A DNA stretch of 64,000 bases from Chamaecrista fasciculata (Eukaryota > Streptophyta > Magnoliopsida > Fabales > Fabaceae): assembly GCA_003254925.1 (NCBI GenBank), contig QANZ01014861.1, positions 58,944 through 122,943 of the forward strand, given 5' to 3'. The notes beneath the pieces were generated by a model. That model had not been told where the DNA came from, did not search any database, and saw only the letters and a program-made list of their open reading frames with translations. The translations under genes were made by a program, and so were the position numbers. Shown here piece by piece: positions 11,260 through 23,546 of the stretch; the first letter of the stretch is position 1; each line of letters starts with the position of its first letter.

Positions 11260-11552
11260 AAAGCACACATAAACAAGCCCTTGATCAACAAGTTTGGAGA
11301 CAACATTCAAAAATCTACACAAATGGGGCAACTTTAAATTAAGGTAGTCATAAACTAGGCCGAATACCTACTATAGCTCCCCGAGACTAAGGATTGTTTT
11401 GGTCATTTACGCAATAAACAACAACACCTTTCTAGAAAGGGATGGCGAAAATGAACTACTTAGAAATACATAATTTGCTGAATGATTTATTATTTTATAT
11501 TAACAGAATATTTCACTTCAGGAAAGTAGATTCAGATCCAATGCAGACTCAG

Positions 11553-14500
11553 TCACTCCATGATGTCAATAGGCTGAAAACCCCTCTCAATTGAGGACTT
11601 CACAGCATCCAACACAAGCTGTGTTTTCCTACTGATTGTTGGCCACTTCTTCTCAGGCTTGAGATTTTTGAATTTGATTCCTCCAACCAAGCGCGCAAAT
11701 TCTCGGATCATAAGAGCTTCCTGAGGGAGATCTGTGTTTACTGTGTTCTTGCTTGGAATTGAAGACCAACCCGTCACGAGATCATCGAAGCCAGAGTCTG
11801 AATTTGTAGAAAATGAAGCTTCGTTCTCTTGGTAAGGGATAACAAAGTCATGAACATGTAGTGTTCCTTTCGTCCCAGAAGCTGTTAAGTCCATTGTCAA
11901 ATTTGAAAAGAAGGAGCAATGGAAAGTTGCAATTTTCCCATCTTCCCAGAATAAAGAAGCCGAACAAGACAAAATCACTCCAGCTTCATTTAACACAGGC
12001 TCACGCAAGGCTACCACTGTTCTAGGCAATTCAAAGTTGGCAACCCACAGGATTGCCCTAGTACAATACCAACCCACATCACCCAGAGCACCAAGAGAAT
12101 CAAGATCTGGCTTCACTCGAATGTCGTTATGGAGAAATTCTGGATCAGCTCCAAAGGTAAATATGCTGTGTATCTGTTAATGAAAAAAAGAGACAATTTT
12201 TCAATAAAAGAAAACAACGCCAATCCTAATATAAAATGTATATTTATATTAACAACCAAACACCTTAACCCACCCCAATCCTTTCTTCAGGAAAGGTCTT
12301 TGAAGGGGAAAGAAAAAAAAAGGAAGCATCAAGCACTTAAGAAATAGCCCCTTTAAAAGTTCAAAATATGACATGTTCATTGCATCTATTGGAAATATAA
12401 GATGACCGAGCAGGAGACAGTCAACAGAGCCGCTAGATTAGAAAACAAGAATAAGGAAGCAATTTATTCTGAGGGAAAGAAAAAGTAAGGAATCAAATAT
12501 GCAGACTAAATAAATGCAAAAAATAAGTTATTCATAGATAATAATCAAGAACTCATTAAATTGAGAAATACTTCTTGTGCCATGTTCCCTAATGCAATCA
12601 CTTGGATATAAGTAGATTTTGGCTCTAGAAAACTGAGTTAAGATATTGTTTATCCCGAGTACCATCCATTGACAAGCAATAAAGTGCAATAAAGTTCATA
12701 TCGATATAACAAAAACACATAAAAAATATTAAAAATATTTTGCTTCACTTTTTTATATTAACAGATATTTTTATATGGTTAGAATTACAGGGGTTAGAGA
12801 TTTTGTGACAGAATGGACAGGATTTTCAGTAAACAGGTGTTAGGTTGAATGATTAGGAAAAATTCAGGAGTTTGATGCTCCTTTGCAAAGGAAGGGTTTA
12901 GGATTTTGGAATAAAATTGGATGAAATGTGGAGAAATTTTATAAAATTTAGAATTTCCATATGAGATTTCACATTATTTACAATTAAAGCATAGGGCAAC
13001 GAAGAGAAAACTTCAAGCCAGATTATTAACAATAAAAACCTATAATTGGCCAAGTAAAAGCACCCAAACCGCATGGTAGTAAATGCTATTTCACCCTATG
13101 ATTAATCAAACCTATTGTAATAGAATTTGACACTTTTCGAGTCCCAAATTTTAAAAAGCCTAAATAGATAATGTCGAGCATATCATTCCAAACAGCGTTG
13201 ATGAAGCACCAAATTTTAATGAGATAGAAATAGCTAAGCAGAGAAAGTAGATAACACAGTAGCTATATATGACAGAATTAGGATTAGGGCTGCTTCAAAT
13301 AACATCTAACAATGGAAGAAGGCAATTAACAGAGACCTTCTGAATTCCTGTAGCAGAAGAGTTAACAAAATAGCAAATGCACAATAGGCAGCCAATAACA
13401 ACTTTTCAAAGAATTAACAGAAAGGGGAAGACACCATTTTTTATACTTCTTAATTCTTATGATACTAGAATAAATATCAAAACACTAATGAACGGCAAAT
13501 CATGTGCACAGCAATGACAATTAACTATACAGCTGGTAAAATAATCTTTAAAACATTAAATAACTCAAGAATGAGAAAATGTTATTGAGAAGATAGGAAA
13601 TGAATTTTAACCAACATACCAGGTGATACATAATTATCAATGCCATTGGCTCTTCAATATTTACAAAACACAGAAAAACCTTATTGTCACTATTTTCCTC
13701 ATAAAGTTTCTTCCTTCCCCCGCCCATTTTTTCCCCTCAGTGGTAGGAATTGAAACAAACTTCAATACAAATGTGATTATTATAATAATCATTATTGGAA
13801 GAGCATCATATAATCTTAAGAAGAATCCAAGAGGGAAAGGAAAATTTTGATAACAAGAGCATGATCCCTAGTCTATGTATGTTAGTACAAGTGGTAGCAT
13901 ATTGAAAAATATTAGATTTCACTAAGCATTACCGTGATCCTTACCAATTGGAACTCAAGAAAATGGATAGAATATGAAAAATTAAATAAGAATAAAGCAA
14001 AGAGTATAGTGTAATATGAAGCTTAGAAGGAACAGTTTGAAGAAACATGTTTTTTACATACTAATTCAGTTTGCCATTTTACAGTAACTATTGGAAAACA
14101 TTGTATTAAGATTGAGATAAACCAGATCTCAAGATAAACCTTGGCTATTTCATTTGTTTTTAATCATTGTACCAAACACCATGCCCAGAGCTATACTGTG
14201 ACTAGCCAAATCAATAGATTGGCTTCAATCTGTCATCTCCCAACCATTTAATTGAGCATTCAATCAACAATTCGGCCAAGTTAATACAAATTTTATGTAT
14301 AAATAGCAACCTCTGTACAACATAGTTAATCATCTTAGTGATTTTAGATGACATGCGAAAGACTCGGCTCAACTGATGGACAATCAACGTATAGATGTCA
14401 TTGCCAGTAAAGGAAAATCAAACACAAAATGACTGTATACTCAATCCGTCATCTCCTAAGCATTAAATTGAGCATTCAATCAACAATTTGGCCAAATTAT

Positions 14501-16322
14501 GGCCCTAGTAAATTATTCAGTACGGTCCAATTTAAAAAAAAAAAACTACCTCCAAACACAAACTCAAACACCCAAATCAACAAATTCTCAAACAAAACCA
14601 GAAAACGGAAGAGCTCCAATTAAAATCGCGTAGCGGTTTGAGTTTACCAAAACAGCTCAAACATCCCAGGACAATCAACATATAGATGTCATTGCCAGTA
14701 AAGGAAAATAAAACACAAAATGACTGTATACTCAATCCGTTATCTCCTAACCATTAGAACATTCAATCAACAATTTGGCCAAATTATGGCCCTACTAGAA
14801 TATTCAGTGTGGTCCAATTTTTTTTTTTAAAAAAAAACTACATCCAACCACAAGCTCAAACACCAAAAAGAATGCCACAAGTATCAACAAATTCTCAAAC
14901 GAAACCAGAAAACGGAAGATCTCCAATTAAAATCACGTACCGATTTGAGTTTACCAAAACGGCTCAAACATCCCAGGACAATCACAATATAGATGTCATT
15001 GCCAGTAAAGGAAAATCAAACACAAAATGGTTGTATACTCAATCCGTCATCTCCTAACCATTAAATTGAGCATTCAATCAACAATTTGGTCAAATTATGG
15101 CCCTACTAGAATATTCAGTGTGGTCCAATTTTTTTTTTTTAAAAAAAAAACTACATCCAACCACAAGCTCAAACACCAAAGAAAATGCCACAAGTATCAA
15201 CAAATTCTCAAAAGAAACCAGAAAATGGAAGAGCTCCAATTAAAATCGCGTACTTTGAGTTTTACCAAAACGGCTCAAACATACCAGGAAAATCAACATA
15301 TAGATGTCATGGCCAATAAAGGAAAATCAAACACAAAATGAATGTATACTCAATCCGTCATCTCCTAACCATTAAATTGAGCATTCAATCAACAATTTGG
15401 CCAAATTATGGCCCTACTAGAATATTCAGTGTGGTCCAATTTTTTTTTTTAAAAAAAATACCTCCAAATACAAGCTCAAACACCCAAATCAACAAATTCT
15501 CAAAGGAAACCCGAAAACGGAAGAGCTCCAATTAAAATAGCGTACTATTTGAGTTTACCAAATCCGCTCAAACATCAGGACAATCAACATATAGATGTCA
15601 TTGCCAGTAAAGGAAAATCAAACACAAAATGACTGTATACTCAATCCGTCATTTCCTAACCATTAAATTGAGCATTCAATCAACAATTTGGCCAAATTAT
15701 GGCCCTACTAGAATATTCACAGTGGTCCAATTTAAAAAAAATACCTCCAAACACAAGCTCAAACACCAAAAAAAAAAAAAATAAAACAAAAATGCCAAAA
15801 GTATCAACAAATTCTCAAACGAAACCAGAAACTGGAAGAGCTCCAATTAAAATCGCGTACCGATTTAATTTTACCGAAACGGCGAGCGTCGTTCAAGAAC
15901 TGGGCCATCTTAGCAGTCCTGGGATGGTGCATCCACATGGTACCATCCATAAGCTGCACTCCATTGAATTCACAGACCTCGATGATCTTATCGAATTCAT
16001 CGGCGTTAACAGCGACGGGCTTCTCAATCAGAAGATGCTTCTTCTTCTGAGCAACAAGAACAGCCCAATGAAAGTGCAAGGAGGTAGGAAGAGGGAGATA
16101 GACGGCGTCGACATTAGGGTCATCAAGGAGGGCTTCGTAAGAGCCATAAATTTTGGCGTCGGAAGGGAAGCCGTTGGCGGCGGCGAAGGCGGAAGCCTTG
16201 TGAAGAGAGCGGCTAGCGACGCCGTAGAGGGCGGCGTTGGGAGCAAGAGAAATTGCACGAGAGACCTTGCGGGCGATATCGGCGCATCCCAAGATGCCAA
16301 ATCGAATTGGGGTTTCGGCCAT
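11553..16322 (-). CDS. Gfo/Idh/MocA-family NAD(P)-dependent oxidoreductase (similar to Arabidopsis At4g09670 type)
   Basis: Two exons on the minus strand: 15861-16322 (154 codons) and 11553-12173 (206 codons plus stop), joined in phase 0 across a GT-AG intron (12174-15860), giving 360 residues, the normal length for this plant family. Residues 7-20 form the Rossmann nucleotide-binding turn (FGILGCADIARKV). An EKP motif at residues 100-102 is the conserved Gfo/Idh/MocA catalytic-lysine site. Exon 2 carries the C-terminal substrate domain with NDIR, LGALGDVGWY and GTKGTLHVHDF motifs. No signal peptide or membrane segment is evident, so a cytosolic enzyme is likely. The substrate is not known from sequence. 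The 5' leader contains a GA repeat at about 16392-16407. The unusual feature is the repeat-expanded intron right at the exon-1 donor. The start is the only in-frame ATG before the Rossmann motif. Confidence 0.93.
12174..14340 (-). other. intron of the oxidoreductase gene, unique part
   Basis: AT-rich intron sequence with the acceptor AG at 12174-12175 (minus strand, after a T-rich tract). No nested gene is recognised. Near 14222-14275 a partial, diverged copy of the tandem repeat that fills the rest of the intron can be seen. Confidence 0.7.
14345..15863 (-). repeat. ~300-bp tandem repeat, about five units, ending at the exon-1 splice donor
   Basis: The word ATAGATGTCATTGCCAGTAA (with small changes) recurs at 14391, 14682, 14989, 15300 and 15591, spacings of 291, 307, 311 and 291 bp. 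Each unit ends in a version of AATTAAAATCGCGTACCGAT. In the last unit this is the real exon-1/intron boundary (minus strand TCG|GTACGCG). The array therefore grew from the boundary inward and copied the donor site with it. Confidence 0.9.
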
Positions 16323-16429
16323 TAGAGGAAGAGAGGAGAGAAATTGAAGAGCTAGAAGGAAGAAGAAGAAGAGAATGAGTGTGTGTGAATGTGAGAGAGA
16401 GAGAGAGTGAAAGAAGAAGTATCAAGTAG

Positions 16430-17477
16430 GAGGGGGAATTTGGTTACCAAAAAAAACAAAAGAAAAAGTAGGAGGGGAATTTGGAAATGTGATAATGAAT
16501 GATATCATAATTCATAATCATATGATATCCAAAGAAATAAGTTATGTCAGAAATTCAAATGGGTCCAAAAATGGCCAAATGTAATACATTTAATGTATGG
16601 TGTATATTTTTATTTTTTAATTGGTCATAAATATTTCATTTATTTTATATTAATCTTATATGTTTTTCATAATTTTTTTAAATTGGTCACAAACTTACTT
16701 CTAAGATGCGATTTGACCTCATTCTCTTCAAGAGTTAACACACAATTTTAAACTCGTTACAATTAAACTTGAAATGAAATAGATTTGATCAACTTTGATT
16801 GATTGACTATAACATGAGTAATTCATTTTCAAAACTTTCTTTGATCTCGTTTGGTCTAAACTTAATAGAGAAAATATTTGTTAAAAACAATCTGCAGCTC
16901 TAAATTTATCGTATTTTAACTTAGAATAAGATAGATATCATTAGTTTGACACCAATTTGAAAAATTATAAAAATATATAAGAATAATCTAAAATAAATGA
17001 AAATTTTAAGATCAAATTTTAAGTTTATTCCAAACATTTAAGATCGATTTGAAATTTTGACTAATTAAAAATATCAGTGTGCCAGATCATCGCCGGTTCT
17101 TAGCTTGTCTTTTTTGCGTGTCTTTCTCTTTTTGATAAATTGACCAACAAATTTCATAAAAAATATGTCATTGTTCACCTTTTAGGACTTTTTAACTATA
17201 TAAAGTAAAAATATCTATATCAATATTATATTATTACATATGCCAGAGGATTTTTATAGTCGATCAAAATTAATTTAATTAAAAATATAAAAAAAATTAA
17301 ACATATGAATCATGATAATTGATTAATTACATATAAAAACTAAGTAAAAAACGTAGATGAGATTAAGTAAGTTCTTACAACTTTAAATTAAAAAAATTAT
17401 AATTCAAATAAAAAAAATTTAATTTTTAATTGAAAATATAATAAAATAACTTTTTTATTTTAAATTTATAATATTTA
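16430..17477. other. AT-rich intergenic DNA, contains the oxidoreductase promoter
   Basis: No coding frame is recognised. The promoter of the minus-strand oxidoreductase must lie in the part nearest 16430, but I could not pick out a convincing TATA box. Confidence 0.35.
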
Positions 17478-17600
17478 AATAGGTCAAAATCCTATTTTGG
17501 TCCCTCAAGTTTGCTCGAAGTTCTGTTTTGGTCCCTCATCTTTTTTTCGTTCCGTTTTGGTTACTCAAATTTTCAAAACGTTTCACTGTCAGTCCCTTAG
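17478..17600. repeat. transposon-end-like fragment abutting an ambiguous base
   Basis: The phrase TTTTGGTCCCTCA occurs at about 17493 and 17527, with a diverged form near 17556, in the style of the terminal repeats of MULE/MITE elements seen elsewhere here. It stops at the single N at 17601 and has no opposite end nearby. Confidence 0.4.
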
Positions 17601-17601
17601 N

Positions 17602-17915
17602 CTCTCTCTCCATAATACACCCATACTTATCACAAGGTCACTTCCTTCCTCTTAGATTCTTCACCATCTCCATCATTGTCACTCCCACAAACCTCCAAAC
17701 CCTAAACCCCCTTCTTGCCGCCCACCCAGATTTCGTTCAAAATGTCGTCTTCCCCTTCCCTTCCCACCCCAAAATCCCTTCAGGCGTCGAAAACATCAAT
17801 GATCTCGGAAATGCTGGTAACATCCCCATCATCAGCGCCCTCTCCAACCTCCGAGACTCCATCATCCCGTGGCCTCCCACCCTTTACCTCATATTTTGGA
17901 GAAACAATTTGAATA
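17602..17915 (+). pseudogene. UDP-glycosyltransferase fragment (UGT89-like), copy A
   Basis: The open frame encodes the N-terminal sugar-acceptor side of a plant family-1 glycosyltransferase: a SQGHFLPL motif, then IIVTPTNLQTLNPLL, FPFPSHPKIPSGVEN, and an ALSNLRDSI helix. These are in the order and spacing of UGT89-type enzymes. It lacks the true start, has lost about 15 codons between QGHFLPL and the VTP strand, and stops long before the PSPG donor-binding box. It is therefore a fragment of perhaps 100 of the normal ~470 residues. The same fragment recurs at 25005, so it was already truncated before the segment was duplicated. A single N (17601) lies at its left end. Confidence 0.8.
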
Positions 17916-17941
17916 AGCATTTCTCTAAAATTGCATTATAA

Positions 17942-18432
17942 AACTTACTATTTTTTAAAACGAAATTATCAATTTACTGAATCTATTATTGACAAATAAA
18001 GAGTAATTGTTTATATTTATCTGCATTTATCTGATTTTGGATTCTTCCACAATTCTGTTTCCCACATTCATAAATCAAAATAGATTATTTTTTTTAAGGA
18101 AAAAAGAAATCCTGAGGTATTACAATTTATAGTAGTTTATTAGTTATTGATATAGACAAAAGGTAGCAAACGATCAAAAATCACAACCAATCATAGTATA
18201 AGCTGTGACAACCTGAGAACCATTCTCAGCCATCTCAATCCATCAAATATAATGTAATTTTTCAACATTAACAATTCTAAAAAACATGTCTTAAAACAAA
18301 ACTATATTGAGTTGAAACAGATTTATGATAATTTGATTTTAAAAGGTTTAGGATTCTATTTCAATGCATAAAAAACTACAAATTGGTGGTCATTGTCCTA
18401 AAATGATGAAATCAAACTAAAGATTGTTGTGT
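17942..18432. other. 3' flank of the WD40 gene, no gene
   Basis: AT-rich sequence between the UGT fragment and the WD40 stop codon, matched almost base for base by 25370-25867 in copy B. It probably includes the WD40 3' untranslated region. Confidence 0.5.
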
Positions 18433-21400
18433 TCATTCTTTTTGTACACTCTGAGACTTGAGCTTCTTTTTTGAAGATTTTTTATCATCAGTTTCGGTTG
18501 GCTGAAACAATTTGTTCTCCATCATATCCAACAGTTGCGATTGCAAATGTTTGTTCAGTTCCATGACATGCTTTGTCATCTTCATTGCCAATAGACAATT
18601 CTCTACACTTGTTTTTACTTGCATTTGCAAGTCGACGTCCAAAGGCAACTCTGCTTTCTCCCCCTACATAATAAAACCAATGAAAAGTAGCTTGTTAACA
18701 GTTGCTGAGAACATGTATTTGCATATAGTATTGGAGCTGAAGAACTGTTTCAAATTCCTTTTATCTTTAACGATAAGTTAGGTATATGTATTATGTCTGT
18801 TTATATTGTTTACCCAGACTTGATACTTGCTAACTTTCTATATGTTTAAGGAGATAAGCATCATTTCCATTTTTCAGGTGGAATATAGTGGTAATTGATG
18901 AATCATGCAAAACTAATTTCAACTGTATGCATAAGAAACGTGACTATTTAGGGGAAAGGAAAGCCTAAAAAACCTGCACATCAGATACATGCTGGGAGGA
19001 AGATGAGAAAAGGGAAGTGGTGGTTCCCTTGGATGAGTTGATTGACTTGTCAAGTGGAGATACGGTATACTGATTGGAGACTCTTCTGGAGTTTGATGTA
19101 GAGTACATAGAAGACCGCAGAACTACGGTCAAATTAGTTATTTTCCCTGCCATGAACAACCATCAATATTGCTAATTTACACCTAATAGGGTCTATTCTA
19201 ACGCATGTTTTATTTGAATTCATCATGAATAGAAACAACTAAGTGGAATTAGAAACATAACCATGTATATTACTTTTAATGAAGACTAATCAGTACTGAC
19301 GTGTGCAAATGCATACATAATGGTCATTTCAAGGGACTTGCTTGAACTAACAATACATGTGTGTAAATACATACGTAATGGTCCAAACATGCAAAAGATC
19401 GACCCCTTTCCAGTTTCCATTATCTTGTCCATCCATTTTCTAAAAAACTTGCTATATCAGATCTAAAAAATTTCCAAATTATAGTATAATAGTCTAAATT
19501 TGATGTCACTTGGAAAATTAATTTCTTAACTTGAAACTTTTAACTCTCTCCTTCATTTTTCTTTGTTGATGTGTCTTTACCCTAATAAACCCAGCCAACC
19601 ATTCATCAAAATTCTTAAGCATGACAGCTACAGATCCAGCCAGAGGTGTTTTCCATTATTGTTTATGCCAGCAATGTCCTAAGATTATTATTGGCCTATC
19701 CTTCAAAAAGGGTGAAAGTGATCAAAAGTAATTTATAGAAGAATGAAGCCTTTGAATAAGGTGTTTTGACAAATAATACTGGTTGCATGGGTTGTGTTTT
19801 TTTTTCACTGCCAAGGTGAGAAAAGTGAAAAATAAAATGTATTACTTCTAAATTTTATCAAGAAAGAAAAATCACCTTCACAAAAATTTGCTCATATTCT
19901 TATAGGTTGAATCCCAACCCCCTTACTACTTTCTCGATAAATCAGTGTTGCTATGTCGTGATGACCAGACTCAGTAGCTTTACTGATTTGGAACGCACCA
20001 TAAGAAAATAAGATAATCAGAGGAACCATAATACCGTGTCTAGTGCCTTATGGTCATCGTGCATCTAGATGATGAAGGTTTGGTTGGGTTTCTTGGGACT
20101 AAAACACCAACAAAGAAGATGAATATGGTGTGAATTCAGCAAACAAAAATTAACTTTCCAAGTGGTATTTGACTCAGACTGACTTTAATATAATTTAGAA
20201 ATTTTTTTCAAATTGGTGTGGAAAATCTATTGAAAAATTGAGAGAAACCATAATAGGAGTCTTTTCCATGTTTAGATTTTCCCCAATCCTTTTCCTATAT
20301 TTTATGGGTGAAAGGGGACAAGGGAAGGGCTTCAAGTGACTTTGGTGGGAATAAGGAGGTGCGTAAACTCCTTCTAGATGTGAAGAAAGGAAACAAATGA
20401 AAGATAAGAAAATCATAACCAAAGCTAATAGGCTAAAGTTTCCAGATATAATAAGAAGATACATACAAGTTACAAGTTCGAAAATATTAACAATTATACA
20501 AGTTCCACGTGCCCAAATAAATGGCGACTTCCTCAACCATAAAGGGAGGCAGAACGCCAACACAAAAGGATAGATTGAGGTACCTTTTTCTAGACAGAAT
20601 CTTTGAATAACAGTCCCGCTTACGATATCCCAAATGTAGATTGCACAATCTTCAGAGGCAGATATCAGGCCAGCCTGACTAAAGGTCAAGGCAGTTATAG
20701 CTCCACTACATATTTGACAAGAAAATAAACTTACTAGCATGCAGAGGTTATATTGAGGTTAGAACAATAACTAGAAATTTAGCCAGTTAATCAATTATTA
20801 TGAATTAATGTATTTATAAGGATTTTTTTTTTCAAAAAAAAAAACATTTTTGTTGTATTTACTTTTCCCAACCATTTTCCCTAAAATAAAAAATTATCCC
20901 CCAATACATGAAGCTTCAAGTACCAATATTACCTGTGTCCTTTCAGTTCAAGTGATTGGTCAACTGTGATAATGGAAGGACCTTCCTCCAGACCAACATC
21001 AAGCTTATTGACAATTATATGTCCATTTATTGATCCATAAAATAAGAGCCCGTCTCCTTGGTGAAGAGCAATGGAAGTTATTGCCATAGGATTAACATGA
21101 GTTTGCATAAGACTTCCTGAGATGAAGTCCCAAACCTATAAGAAATGGAATATTCCATTTTAGTGTGAAGCAATCTCTCGCAATTATTAGAATCTTAATG
21201 CATTGTCTAATCACCGTGCATGATCCATCGAGGGAGCTTGAAACTATAACTGAGAAGCAACTGCTTGATGTAGTTAAGAGACCTGTGATGGTAGAACTGT
21301 GCCCTGAAAAACAATGTAGTAAAGAAGGCAAGCTTCCTGTTTCCTCCACATCTAACAAACTTTAATCCAAATAATCATAACAAATGCATCAGTATAGAGA

Positions 21401-22814
21401 AGTAAAATTTTAGGATTTTCCAACAGTAAACAAACCCATACTTTACCTAATCAAGGACCAAATACATATCATACCATCATCTGAACCAGAAATAAGTAAA
21501 GAGTCATCATCTGAAAACAACAAGTACTTCAGACATTTATTATGAGCACTCCAAGTCTTGAGCAATTTTCCACTAGTCACCTACAAGTCATGTTCAATTA
21601 AACATATCACAATTTTAAGGTGATACAAATATTTCTAAATCTCATATGCATGCTAATATTAGTTGATATTTATTCCAAATAAAAGGATATAGTTCAACAT
21701 GTTTCGAGCATTAATATATAAAAAATGCATATGAAGTGACAAAATGAACATGATTCTTTGAGGAAACCAATATTAAACTTCTGTTTGTATATTGTTACTC
21801 ATGTGGAAAATATGCATGTCAAACATAGAGAATTGGGTGTGCTTGCATACATCCCAGAGATAAGCATTTCCTGTTAAAGCTCCTCCTCCGACAAGATATG
21901 TGCCATCTTTTGTGCAAGAAAGTGGCCCAATAGCCTCCAATGTGTAGTTCCAAAACGGTTGTTGAGGCTGAAACAAGAACAAATCAATAAAAATGAAGCT
22001 TCCTTCTGAATATAAACTTACACTCTAGAATGCATGATAATTTGATAATAAGATAGTTCCATAAATAAAAATAAACAAACCACTTGAGTGTGGCCTAGTG
22101 GTTCGTCACTTGGTCCCTTCACCAAGTGGTGGGGGTTCGAATCCCATCTTTGGGTATGGAAAGCATTATATGACTAGTTGTTTACCCTCAAGTGGAGAAC
22201 CCAAGGCGGAGGGATTAGTCATTGTTCCCGACGTGGATACCCTTGGCTTATAGCCAAAAATAATAATAAAAATAAACATGTACTGAAACTAAACGACGAC
22301 GATTGATTAAGCATGGTTTATTGCAACGCCATATATCAAAACTACATTCGGTGATTACTTCTTATTAAAATCAGATCCACCCTTGTTAACTTCATTATGG
22401 AAAGCCAAATTTCTTACTTCATATTTGAGATAATAAAAAGGGATTTCACATTATCAACATCTAATGGTAATAAGGGGTCTCCTAGGTTAGTCTATCAGGA
22501 TTGAACATATATAATAGTTTAAATAACAATTAAGAAAAACGTATCAACAAAAGAACTGATGCATAGGAATTTTAGCTGAAGAGTGTTACCTTATTCAAGG
22601 CCCAGATACCAATTGCTCCACCGCCTACAGATTCGTGTCTGTTAATTTGCGATGCCGCAATAAACTGGTTTCTTAGGCACACCAACCCGCTAGAAGGAGA
22701 AGAGCAATTAGTTACGTTAAGTATAATTTCTCCTATGTCGATGTCCAATATCTTTAACCCTAAACCCATGCTTTTGTCACCACATACGACTAAAGCCTCT
22801 GCTTCGCTTCCCAT
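18433..22814 (-). CDS. RID3: WD40-repeat protein, ROOT INITIATION DEFECTIVE 3-like (WDR18/Ipi3 family), copy A
   Basis: Eight exons on the minus strand: 22590-22814, 21851-21967, 21447-21580, 21215-21359, 20933-21135, 20584-20705, 18974-19146 and 18433-18663. All introns are GT-AG and all phases agree (1350 nt, 449 aa). Family landmarks are LVCLRNQFIAASQ and GGGAIGIW in exon 1, AIGPLSCTKDGTYLVGGGA in exon 2, ISGSDDGMICIW in exon 3, FSGHSSTITGLLT in exon 4, GSINGHIIVNKLDVGLEEG in exon 5, FSQAGLISASEDCAIYIWD in exon 6, and a C-terminal helix TSVENCLLAMKMTKHVMELNK. Yeast Ipi3 and human WDR18 belong to the Rix1/PELP1 complex for 60S ribosome maturation. Arabidopsis RID3 acts in shoot and root meristem formation. 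A nucleolar or nuclear site is inferred from the family. A (CTT)n tract lies upstream at about 22845-22868. Confidence 0.92.
22078..22266 (+). mobile_element. tRNA-derived SINE in intron 1 of WD40 copy A
   Basis: The head has box A (GTGTGGCCTAGTGGTT) and box B (GGTTCGAATCC), properly spaced, followed by a non-tRNA body (GGATACCCTTGG near the end) and an A/T-rich tail. Direct repeats TAAAAATAAACA flank it at 22066-22077 and 22267-22278. The same insertion is present in copy B, so it predates the segment duplication. Confidence 0.85.
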
Positions 22815-23546
22815 TTCTGTGAGCAAATACACAAAGACTCCTACTCTTCTTCTTCTTCTTCTTCTTCTAACGGAAGAAAATAAATAGCATTGTTTGTAAG
22901 TTGTAACTGTGAATTTGTGATTATTTAATTGAGTGAGGAATTCCAAAATCCTCAAATCGATAAAGGTGGTTCAGGAAATTATGCACCATTTGTATTAAAA
23001 GCGTAGTATGGCGCGTGCAGAGGACATTGATGAGGGATTGGTCTTTTTTGCAAGTCTTTTTTTTTTGCAAGTGTTATTCATGTCGCGGTGGTGCTGTTCA
23101 GCACTTCAACTACTGTCATACACTTCATGACACAGGGAGCGAATGATTTCCAAAATGGGGGGAAAGTTGAAACTGAAGTTTACAATTTATAACAGTTTTT
23201 ATTTTGTATTCATTATTATTTGGGTAAATGGACATAACCTTACATATGATTACAAAACTCAACATCTTAAAATTATAAAGAAAAAAACTAATCAATAATT
23301 CCAAGCATTTAAACGATTTAATCTATTAATGTTATGAAGAAAAAAAATCGGAGAAGAAGGGCAATGCACGCAATGTGATTTTTGGCCGGCGAAATGGTAA
23401 GCGAAATTCAAAAACAGTTTAGCAGGGAATGATATCTTTGGTTTAGACATTTAACTTAATTTGTCACCTACCTTCTCTTTTATTGACAAATTCTATATAG
23501 TCCATGAAGAAAGAGAGTGGTGAAAGCCGAAAAGGAATTAAATAAT

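Noticed and set aside
14429..16325. Several plus-strand frames, including a 208-codon one (15699-16325)
   Set aside because: These are translations of the tandem repeat and the complement of oxidoreductase exon 1; the minus-strand Rossmann protein explains the sequence.
20195..20740. 181-codon minus-strand frame that seems to extend the WD40 exon
   Set aside because: It reads through intron 6 after the donor at 20584-20583; the family alignment resumes only at exon 7 (19146).
22090..22150. Possible tRNA gene in WD40 intron 1
   Set aside because: Box A and box B are present, but the sequence is a SINE head: no cloverleaf that I can close, A/T tail, and flanking direct repeats.
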